NCBI GenBank assembly: GCA_902795985.1 | Contig: CADBNG010000074.1 | Location: 1 to 14,317 of the forward strand | Length of the DNA: 14,317 nt | DNA from: an uncultured Lachnospiraceae bacterium | GTDB lineage: Bacteria; Bacillota_A; Clostridia; Lachnospirales; Lachnospiraceae | Direction: 5' to 3' | In this document: positions 7,644-12,862 of the stretch, piece by piece | Position numbering within the stretch: position 1 is the first letter of the stretch | How the letters are laid out: each line of letters starts with the position of its first letter | Program-made: the position numbers and the translations under genes | The notes under the pieces: generated by a model | Databases searched by the model: none | Seen by the model: the letters and a program-made list of their open reading frames with translations, nothing else | What the model was told of the DNA's origin: nothing

Positions 7644-8131
7644 AGAAAACACGTAAGAACCGGTTCCTTCTGCTGACGGCAGTGCTTCTTCTTGCGGCGC
7701 TGATCCTGCCCGGAAAGGCGGCCCTTGCCTATTTTACGGACTATCAGCAGGCAGCGGGCGAGCAGAAGATCTCCCTTGCATGGCAGACGAAGATCCACGA
7801 GCAGATGGAAGAGAACGACAAGCACATTACGATTGAAAACACCGGAGACACCAATGTCCTCGTGAGAGTTGCCGTTTTTGCCGCGGATTACGCGAAGACG
7901 GAGGAAACGGATTCCTGGAAGCAGGGAGAGGACGGCTGGTGGTACTATAACCAGATTCTCGCGCCCGGAAAGACGACAGAGGAACTGGTGGTTACGGTAA
8001 CGGCGGAGGAACTCCCGGAGGGAGACGCGGAAATCATCGTGGTTCATGAATCCGCAAGAGCCGTTTACGAGAATGGCAGCACACTGCGCGCGCCCGCGGA
8101 CTGGATGGTTCCGGATCCGTGGATCGGCTGA
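7640..8131 (+). CDS. TasA/CalY-like SipW-dependent secreted protein
   Basis: The 163-residue protein has a basic N-terminus and hydrophobic core ending GKAALAYFTDYQ. The 'A-x-A-Y/F-F-T/S-D' junction is the signature seen at the cleavage site of SipW substrates such as TasA and camelysin, with predicted cleavage after residue 30. The mature part is short and beta-rich (ITIENTGDTNVLVRVAVFA, then YYNQILAPGKTTEELVVTV). This matches the late strands of the TasA/camelysin fold, where 'N-x-G-x-x-x-x-x-V-R' and 'Y-x-x-x-L-x-P-G-x-x-T' are usual. It ends WMVPDPWIG. A sipW-type gene lies in the same operon. A strong aggagg site (7627-7632) lies inside the end of the upstream gene, and the ATG overlaps its stop. 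It is likely a fibre or matrix subunit; family assignment is from motifs. Confidence 0.78.
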   Translation: MKKTRKNRFLLLTAVLLLAALILPGKAALAYFTDYQQAAGEQKISLAWQTKIHEQMEENDKHITIENTGDTNVLVRVAVFAADYAKTEETDSWKQGEDGWWYYNQILAPGKTTEELVVTVTAEELPEGDAEIIVVHESARAVYENGSTLRAPADWMVPDPWIG

Positions 8132-8148
8132 CGGAAGGAGGAAAAAAG

Positions 8149-8865
8149 ATGAAAAACCGTAAGAACATCCCCCTCTATGCCGTCTGTGCCGCAGCTGCGG
8201 TCCTGATCGGAGTGATCCTTTTCGCATCGTCCGGCGGCAGCACCCGGGCGCAGCTGATCGAAACCAATGAGGAAGATGCCCAGGAGCTGGATCTTTCCAT
8301 GAGCCGGCTGACGGTCCGGCTGCGGGAAAACGGAAAAACGGTGGAAAGCCTTCTGGGGGACCTGGAGGCGGAATCCATCGATCCCGGAAAAAACTATGAA
8401 GAAAAGCTTGCCGCGTTGAATGACTCGGATGAGCCGGAATACGTACGGATGATTATCCGGAAATACTGGAAAGACGCGGATGACAAGCGCGTTGATCTGG
8501 ATCCCGCGCTGATCAGCCTGACCTTCGGGGAAGAGGATTATAATGCCGAAGACTGGACGGTCAATCCGAAAGAACACACGGCCGAGAGGGACGTTTATTA
8601 TCTGAACGCCGCTCTGCCCGCAGTCAAGGAAAGCGCGCTGCTGTTCGACCGGATCCGGATCGATTCCGCGATCGCAGATCTTGTGACCTTTAACCGGGAA
8701 GACAATGTGATCATTGCGGAGTATGAGTACAATTCCCTGATCTTTGCGGTGGAAGCGGAAGTCCAGTCGGTTCAGTTTGAACACGGCGAAGCGGCCGCGG
8801 CCAGCGCGTGGGGCGTGGAAAATGTAGCGATCGTGAACGGAACGGTTCAGGTCGGCGCAGAGTAA
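8149..8865 (+). CDS. TasA-like SipW-dependent surface protein
   Basis: This 238-residue protein has a signal segment ending ASSGGSTRAQL. The 'G-S-T-R-A' junction is recurrent in clostridial SipW-linked proteins, so cleavage is likely after residue 34. The mature part includes SRLTVRLRENGK, then SDEPEYVRMIIRKYWKDADDKRVDLDPALISL, a Trp-containing strand, and RDVYYLNAALPAVKESALLFDRIRID. The 'E-Y-V-R-x-x-I-x-K-Y-W-x-D' and 'V-Y-Y-L-x-x-x-L-P' elements match the fold and spacing of TasA/camelysin relatives. The start at 8149 is chosen over the ATG at 8119 because a full ggaaggagg site (8133-8141) lies 7 bases before it and the signal peptide begins there. It is the second TasA-like product in a row and probably a fibre partner of the first. 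Function is inferred. Confidence 0.75.
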   Translation: MKNRKNIPLYAVCAAAAVLIGVILFASSGGSTRAQLIETNEEDAQELDLSMSRLTVRLRENGKTVESLLGDLEAESIDPGKNYEEKLAALNDSDEPEYVRMIIRKYWKDADDKRVDLDPALISLTFGEEDYNAEDWTVNPKEHTAERDVYYLNAALPAVKESALLFDRIRIDSAIADLVTFNREDNVIIAEYEYNSLIFAVEAEVQSVQFEHGEAAAASAWGVENVAIVNGTVQVGAE

Positions 8866-8877
8866 AGGAGGAAGTCC

Positions 8878-9648
8878 ATGGAAAAAATCATGAAACGAAT
8901 TCCGGCAGCCCTCCTTGCGCTGGGCATTGCCTTTGTCCTTCCGTTTTCGGTGCCGGCCGCGTCCGCGGAAGGCAACGTATCCTTTGACGGGGAAAAGATT
9001 ATTACGGATTATTCCCAGGAAGACGTGGCGAAGGCTTTCTCCGGCCTGGTTCCGGGGGACGACGTGACGTTTACCGTTCATATGAAGAACGACGATAAAA
9101 ACAGCACGGACTGGTATGTAAAGGATGAGGTTTTCCGTTCCTTTGAGGACGAAACCTCCGCGGCAAACGGGGCCTATTCCTTTGAACTGACCTATACGGA
9201 TCCCAACGGAAAACCGGAAACCCTGTTTTCCAGCAGTTCCATCGGCGGGGATTCCGTTTCCGGATCGGCGAAGGGCCTGCATCAGGCGGACAGCGCGACG
9301 GAAGATTATTATTATCTCGGAAGACTGAGGAAGGGTGAAACGGCGGAATTTGCCCTGAGGATCGTTCTGGACGGGGAGAGCCAGACCAATACCTATGAGA
9401 GCACCAAAGCCGGGCTGACCATCGAGTTTGCGGTGGAAAAGAACGAAACCACCGTAACCCCGACTCCGACGACGACTCCGACCGGTTCCCCGACGAAAAC
9501 GGTGACGCCGACCCGGACAGTAACCCCGTCCCGGAATTCGGGAGCGAAGACCTGGGACTCCTCGGATACGGCACTCTACGCAGCGCTGTTTTTCGGCGCG
9601 GGACTTGCCGTGATTCTGCTCCGGAAATACCGGAAGGGAGGGGAGTGA
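8878..9648 (+). CDS. Thr-Pro-linked surface protein with TasA-like head and altered C-terminal sorting signal
   Basis: The 256-residue product has a signal peptide (cleavage likely after AASA, residue 30). A beta-rich domain (about 31-187) follows, with GLVPGDDVTFTVHMKN, TDWYVKDEV and DYYYLGRLRKGETAEFALRI segments as in SipW-linked surface proteins. Then come a Thr-Pro linker (about 189-219), a short SGAKTWDSSD motif, a hydrophobic span (about 231-248) and a basic tail (RKYRKGGE). The layout is that of a sortase substrate, but the expected K-T-G-D is K-T-W-D. It may therefore stay as a membrane protein, or the motif is a variant. The aaaggagg site (8864-8871) supports the start at 8878; the in-frame ATG at 8890 is a less likely alternative. 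It sits 12 bases after the previous gene, in the same operon. Confidence 0.78.
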   Translation: MEKIMKRIPAALLALGIAFVLPFSVPAASAEGNVSFDGEKIITDYSQEDVAKAFSGLVPGDDVTFTVHMKNDDKNSTDWYVKDEVFRSFEDETSAANGAYSFELTYTDPNGKPETLFSSSSIGGDSVSGSAKGLHQADSATEDYYYLGRLRKGETAEFALRIVLDGESQTNTYESTKAGLTIEFAVEKNETTVTPTPTTTPTGSPTKTVTPTRTVTPSRNSGAKTWDSSDTALYAALFFGAGLAVILLRKYRKGGE

Positions 9649-9652
9649 CCGT

Positions 9653-10825
9653 ATGAGAAAAACAGGGAAACTGCTTATAACACTCCTTGCGGTATTCTGC
9701 CTGGTCCTGCCGGCGCTTCCCGCAAAAGCGGATAATTACACCTATACCATCACCATTTCCCCGGGTTCCCAGGGGGCCTTTGAGGGGGTCAGCGGGCCGA
9801 TCGTTTATACCAAAAGCTACGGGGAAAAAGTCAAGATTGACTTTGACAAACTGCCGGAGATTACGTTAAATGACGAAAAATACTATCCCAGAGGGCTGCG
9901 TATAAGCGGCCGGGATGACAGCGACAATAAGGTGATCCGTTCGGAAACCATTACGGTAGAAGAGGACGTTTCCTACATTGTGGTCTACGGCATTGAAAAC
10001 AACCGCTACAAATACACGGTCCGCTATGAGGACGAAAACGGGGAGAAACTGCATGAACCGGAAGAGTTTTACGGCGCTGAAAACGACAAGCCGGTTGTCT
10101 CGTTCCGGTATATTGAAAACTACCTCCCGAATGCCTATAACGAAACCAAAACCATCACGAAAGACGAAAGCGAAAATGTTTTTGTTTTCAGCTATATCTA
10201 TGTGGGACCGCCCGAGACGGTGACGCCTACGGTAACCCCGCCGTCCACGCCGACCCCGACGGTAACACCCCGTCCGACGAGTACTCCGACGACGGTGACG
10301 CCCCGTCCGACAAGCACCCCGACAACGGTGACGCCCCGTCCGACCTCTTCTCCGACCCGGACGCCGGTGCCTACCGTCGCCCCGACCGGAACTCCTTCCG
10401 GAACCCCGGCGGTTACGTCGACCCCGGCTCCTCCGGTAGTTCCCGGAGGCGGAACAGACGGGGAAGGGGACCGGAAAGAGAAAGAACAGACCGACGCTGC
10501 CGATGACGCGGATGGAAGCGGTACAGGTACCGGCACCACCGGTGAGGATACTCCCGGGGCGGAATCCATTACGGAGGAACCTCTTCCTGCCGCATCCGCA
10601 TCGGTTTTTGAGCCGGAAGAGCTGATTGACCTCGATGATGATCAGGTTCCGCTGGCAGGAGGCGGAAAGACCGGGGCAAAGGAAACGGCAGAAGCAACCC
10701 AGACAGTGAGCCCGGCACCCACGCCTGCCTCCGGCAGCAGGGTGCGTACTACCGTCATTATCATCGTCATTGCCGGAGTTTGCGCGGCGGCAATTCTGCT
10801 TTTCCTCCGCAGACGGAGACAGTAA
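9653..10825 (+). CDS. Thr-Pro-rich membrane-anchored surface protein with MucBP-like domain
   Basis: This 390-residue protein has a signal peptide (cleavage likely after PAKA, residue 26). A beta-rich domain (about 27-117) follows, then a MucBP-like module (about 119-186, starting YKYTVRYEDENGEKL, the usual 'V-x-Y-x-D-E-N-G' opening of mucin-binding repeats). Next are a Thr-Pro linker (188-262) with an exact 11-residue period, an acidic Gly/Asp region, FEPEELIDLDDDQVPLAGGG, a membrane span (about 367-386) and a basic end (RRRRQ). It is predicted to be membrane anchored with its head held through the wall by the linker. There is no LPXTG next to the span; the KTGA at 339-342 is too far away. 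A cell-surface binding role, possibly to mucin or a polymer, is inferred. Its stop overlaps the sipW start (TAATG). Confidence 0.78.
   Translation: MRKTGKLLITLLAVFCLVLPALPAKADNYTYTITISPGSQGAFEGVSGPIVYTKSYGEKVKIDFDKLPEITLNDEKYYPRGLRISGRDDSDNKVIRSETITVEEDVSYIVVYGIENNRYKYTVRYEDENGEKLHEPEEFYGAENDKPVVSFRYIENYLPNAYNETKTITKDESENVFVFSYIYVGPPETVTPTVTPPSTPTPTVTPRPTSTPTTVTPRPTSTPTTVTPRPTSSPTRTPVPTVAPTGTPSGTPAVTSTPAPPVVPGGGTDGEGDRKEKEQTDAADDADGSGTGTGTTGEDTPGAESITEEPLPAASASVFEPEELIDLDDDQVPLAGGGKTGAKETAEATQTVSPAPTPASGSRVRTTVIIIVIAGVCAAAILLFLRRRRQ
10261..10359 (+). repeat. Three 33-base tandem repeats in the Thr-Pro linker
   Basis: Units at 10261-10293, 10294-10326 and 10327-10359 encode near-identical copies of VTPRPTSTPTT. 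Units 1 and 2 differ at a few mostly synonymous bases, and unit 3 degenerates at its end. The spacing is in frame, so copy number changes would lengthen or shorten the linker without breaking the gene. Confidence 0.85.
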
Positions 10826-11346
10826 TGGCGGCAGCGGATGAGAAAACAGCAAAAACACGCCGGCCGGGGATTTTCCGGCTCGGCGTATTCCTGTTTGCCC
10901 TGGCGGCAGCGGTTTCGGCGGCAGTCTTCCTGCCCGGCTTTTTCGGCCTGACGGAACTGAATGTGACGGCCGGGAGCATGGCACCGGAACTGCCGGAGGG
11001 AACCCTGGTCCTGGTCCGCGCGGTGGAGCCGGAAACGGTGGAGGAAGGGGAGATCCTTTCCTTTACCGCTCCAAAAGGAGAAGAGGGCATCGTTACGCAC
11101 CGGGTTGTCGAAAACCGCACTGCGGACCGGCAGTTTATCACAAAAGGGGATGCGAACGATACCGTCGACCTGTTTCCGATCCCGTATGAGAACGTGATCG
11201 GCAAAGTGGTGTTTCATCTTCCGGCTGCCGGAAGATTCCTGCCGGCGGCCGGGTCCTTTGCGGGCCGGCTTGTGCTGATCGGGATCCTTCTGGCAGGGGT
11301 TGCGCTGATGATCCGCGGTCAGAACCGCCCGGATACTGAAGAATAA
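10825..11346 (+). CDS. sipW: SipW-type (ER-type) signal peptidase I
   Basis: This 173-residue membrane peptidase of family S26B has an N-terminal span (about residues 18-40), the catalytic Ser in TAGSMAPELPEG (Ser51), and the catalytic His in GIVTHRVVE (His92) in place of the Lys of ordinary bacterial signal peptidases. It also has the FITKGDANDTVD box (Asp109/Asp112) and a C-terminal span (about 147-163). This Ser-His arrangement is the SipW type that cleaves TasA/camelysin-class precursors, consistent with the two such genes just upstream. The ATG at 10825 is chosen because it overlaps the previous stop as TAATG and has a ggag site (10815-10818). The earlier in-frame ATG at 10780 would lie inside the preceding gene's membrane anchor. 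In Bacillus, sipW precedes its substrate; here it closes the operon. Confidence 0.88.
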   Translation: MAAADEKTAKTRRPGIFRLGVFLFALAAAVSAAVFLPGFFGLTELNVTAGSMAPELPEGTLVLVRAVEPETVEEGEILSFTAPKGEEGIVTHRVVENRTADRQFITKGDANDTVDLFPIPYENVIGKVVFHLPAAGRFLPAAGSFAGRLVLIGILLAGVALMIRGQNRPDTEE

Positions 11347-11396
11347 AAGAAATACAACAAACCTACAATTAAAGAGGAAACCGGAAAGGAGAACAA

Positions 11397-11738
11397 ATGC
11401 TGACAGTTGAGTCTTTAAAGGAACTGGGAGCCGAGACCGACAGCGGCCTCGCGAGATGCATGAACAATGAGGCGTTTTACCTGCGTCTGGTACGGATGGC
11501 GCTGGCGGATGACGGGTACGCGGCGCTTCGGGCCGCGGTTGAGGCCGGAAACCTGCGGGAAGGTTTTGAACAGGCTCACGCGTTAAAGGGAATGCTGGGC
11601 AATGTCTCCCTGACCAATCTGCTGGATCCGGTGGTGACGATGACGGAAGCGCTCCGGCATGAGGAAGCCATTGATTACGCCCCGCTGCTGGACCGGATGG
11701 ATGAAGAACTCGGGAAACTCAAAGCGCTGGACCAGTAA
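11397..11738 (+). CDS. Stand-alone histidine phosphotransfer (HPt) domain protein
   Basis: The 113-residue, all-helical protein consists of little more than an HPt domain. It contains the motif FEQAHALKGMLGNVSL with the phospho-accepting His61, followed by the invariant Lys64 and Gly65. A preceding helix (AALRAAVEAGNLREGF) and a following one (LLDPVVTMTEALR) complete the four-helix bundle. HPt proteins pass phosphate between receiver domains of a phosphorelay; no kinase or response regulator is present in the window. It has a strong aaaggag site (about 11386-11392). The 50-base gap after sipW has no evident terminator, so it may be read as the last gene of the surface operon. If so, it would link a phosphorelay to that operon; this is inference. 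Confidence 0.85.
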   Translation: MLTVESLKELGAETDSGLARCMNNEAFYLRLVRMALADDGYAALRAAVEAGNLREGFEQAHALKGMLGNVSLTNLLDPVVTMTEALRHEEAIDYAPLLDRMDEELGKLKALDQ

Positions 11739-11759
11739 ACAGAAACGGCGGGGAACGTC

Positions 11760-11803
11760 CGGACGGCGGGCGGAAAACCCGTTCTGTCCGTAATGAATTT
11801 TTT
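11760..11803 (+). terminator. Probable rho-independent terminator after the HPt gene
   Basis: CGGAC (11760-11764) and CGGG (11767-11770) can pair with CCCG (11778-11781) and GTCCG (11786-11790) around a small internal loop, with a purine-rich apical loop. A run of six T follows at 11798-11803, a few bases later than ideal. Placement just after a stop and before a new promoter supports it. Confidence 0.5.
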
Positions 11804-11805
11804 CC

Positions 11806-11835
11806 TTTACAAACAGCCCGGAACTGTGGTATTAT
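11806..11835 (+). promoter_or_regulatory. Promoter of the rpsF-rpsR operon (extended -10)
   Basis: TTTACA (11806-11811, -35) and TATTAT (11830-11835, -10) are separated by 18 bases, with a TG at 11827-11828 forming an extended -10 (TGTGGTATTAT). The predicted transcript start is about 11842, giving a leader of about 75 bases before rpsF. Confidence 0.75.
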
Positions 11836-11854
11836 CACAATTCGTGGAGCATAA

Positions 11855-11893
11855 GGCTTCGCATCCTTGTTTTCCGGAAAAGGCCGGAAAGCC
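11855..11893 (+). promoter_or_regulatory. Leader hairpin of rpsF, candidate S6:S18 binding motif
   Basis: GGCTT (11855-11859) pairs with AAGCC (11889-11893) and CCTT (11865-11868) with AAGG (11880-11883). This leaves an internal loop whose 3' side is CCGGA (11884-11888) and an apical loop containing CCGG. Leaders of bacterial rpsF operons are known to carry a structure with a CCG-containing bulge that binds the S6:S18 complex and represses the operon. The location, just before the rpsF ribosome site, and the CCG on the 3' side fit, but I cannot align it to a covariance model. Confidence 0.4.
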
Positions 11894-11917
11894 AAAAGTC
11901 CAAAAGGAGGAACAGTA

Positions 11918-12391
11918 ATGAACAGGTATGAACTTGCGCTTGTATTAAGCGCGAAGATCGACGACGACGCCAGAGCCGAAGCCCTTGAGAAGGCCAAAGG
12001 CTATATTACCCGTTATGACGGCGTTATCGATCAGGTGGAAACATGGGGAAAGAGACGTCTCGCCTATGAGATCGCTCATCAGAGAGAGGGCTACTACTAC
12101 TTCATTCATTTTGACGCAGAGCCCGCCTGCCCCGCGGAACTTGAAAGCCATGTCCGCATCATGGACAACGTACTTCGCTATCTGATCGTCCGCAGCGACG
12201 GAGACGATATCATCGTCCAGGAAGCCCCGGCGGAAGAAACGTCTGCTGAGGAAGCTCCCGCAGCGGAAGAGGCACCGGCAGAAGAAGCGCCCGCAGAAGA
12301 AGCTCCCGCAGAGGAAGCTCCGGCGGAAGAAGCGCCTGCCGAGGAAGCACCGGTCGAAGAAGCGCCTGCTGCTGAAGCAGGTCAGGAATAA
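11918..12391 (+). CDS. rpsF: 30S ribosomal protein S6 with long Glu-Ala-Pro tail
   Basis: Residues 1-98 form a complete S6: MNRYELALVLSAKIDD, then VETWGKRRLAYEI and REGYYYFIHF, and the RIMDNVLRYLIVR helix-strand. S6 binds 16S rRNA in the 30S platform as a dimer with S18, encoded next. Residues 101-157 are an extra tail of about nine E-E-A-P-A units, making the protein 157 residues instead of the usual 95-100. The start at 11918 is set by aaaaggagg (11902-11910) and by the conserved MNRYEL beginning; the in-frame ATG at 11867 lies in the leader hairpin and is rejected. It is driven by the promoter at 11806-11835 and probably controlled by the leader structure. Confidence 0.95.
   Translation: MNRYELALVLSAKIDDDARAEALEKAKGYITRYDGVIDQVETWGKRRLAYEIAHQREGYYYFIHFDAEPACPAELESHVRIMDNVLRYLIVRSDGDDIIVQEAPAEETSAEEAPAAEEAPAEEAPAEEAPAEEAPAEEAPAEEAPVEEAPAAEAGQE
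12218..12388 (+). repeat. In-frame 15-base repeat region encoding the S6 EEAPA tail
   Basis: About nine copies of a 5-residue unit A-P-A-E-E. Codons for the same residue vary from unit to unit (gca/gcg/gct/gcc for Ala; ccg/ccc/cct for Pro), so the array is old and the amino-acid pattern, not the DNA, appears to be maintained. Confidence 0.85.
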
Positions 12392-12409
12392 TTTCAGGAG
12401 GACGTTATC

Positions 12410-12664
12410 ATGGCTGAGAATCAGGAAAGAACCTATACGCCGAGAAAAAGAATTCAGAGAAAGAGAAGAAAAGTCTGCGTTTTCTGCGGCAAGGACAATA
12501 CGATCAACTTTAAGGATACCGCGAAGCTTCGCCGTTATGTGTCGGAGAGAGGAAAGATCCTTCCCCGCCGCGTGACCGGAAACTGCGCAAGACATCAGAG
12601 AGCCATCACCCTGGCGGTGAAGAGAGCCCGTCATCTGGCGCTGATGCCGTATGTGGATGATTGA
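12410..12664 (+). CDS. rpsR: 30S ribosomal protein S18
   Basis: The 84-residue protein matches S18. It has a basic N-terminus ([20 protein letters not shown]), the central [31 protein letters not shown] core and the [15 protein letters not shown] end. It keeps the CxxC (VCVFC, Cys23 and Cys26) and the later Cys-x-x-His (NCARH) of zinc-binding (C+) S18 forms. It partners S6 in the 30S platform. It follows rpsF by 18 bases with its own aggagg site (12396-12401). The ssb gene normally found between rpsF and rpsR in Bacillota is absent. Confidence 0.97.
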   Translation: MAENQERTYTPRKRIQRKRRKVCVFCGKDNTINFKDTAKLRRYVSERGKILPRRVTGNCARHQRAITLAVKRARHLALMPYVDD

Positions 12665-12689
12665 TCAAAACGGATAAGAAAATCTCTTA

Positions 12690-12726
12690 CAGAGCACGCG
12701 GGTTTGCCGTGTGCTCTGTTGTTTAC
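12690..12726 (+). terminator. Rho-independent terminator of the rpsF-rpsR operon
   Basis: A 12-base stem (12690-12701 with 12707-12718, one G-T pair) and a 5-base loop GTTTG are followed by ttgttta. An A-rich segment precedes the stem. This is the strongest terminator in the window. Confidence 0.9.
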
Positions 12727-12814
12727 AGCGTTATTTGAAGGATTCTGACCGGAAAGGATGCTGAAGTATTGCGCGTTTCCCATAATGGTTTCGTACTATG
12801 GCCGGCCGGGATTA

Positions 12815-12825
12815 TGTGGTATAAT
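12815..12825 (+). promoter_or_regulatory. Extended -10 promoter of the L,D-transpeptidase gene
   Basis: TGTGGTATAAT carries a perfect TATAAT (12820-12825) plus the TGn extension; no recognisable -35 lies 16-18 bases upstream. The 8-base palindrome GGCCGGCC (12800-12807) sits just upstream, overlapping where a -35/spacer would be. The predicted transcript start is near 12832, about 30 bases before the ATG. Confidence 0.65.
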
Positions 12826-12862
12826 AATCTGAATAAGCCATTGAAAGTTCGGATGCAGTGTA

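Noticed and set aside
4866..7652. 928-residue open frame on the minus strand
   Set aside because: It is the exact antisense of the Gly-rich repeat gene. Its length comes from the GC-rich, stop-poor codon pattern. Its translation is low-complexity (Ala/Asp/Gly/Arg) with no recognisable domain, while the + strand has a signal peptide and ordered repeats.
8065..9282. 405-residue minus-strand open frame
   Set aside because: It is antisense to two surface-protein genes that have signal peptides and strong ribosome sites. Its translation resembles no family.
10678..10690. GGGKTGA near the C-terminus of the MucBP-like protein, considered as a sortase motif
   Set aside because: It is about 25 residues from the membrane span, separated by an Ala/Thr/Pro stretch, so it is not placed like a sorting signal.
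9866..10984. 372-residue minus-strand open frame rich in Arg and Gly
   Set aside because: It is the reverse complement of the Thr-Pro linker codons (acg/ccg), which gives Arg/Gly strings. No coding evidence.
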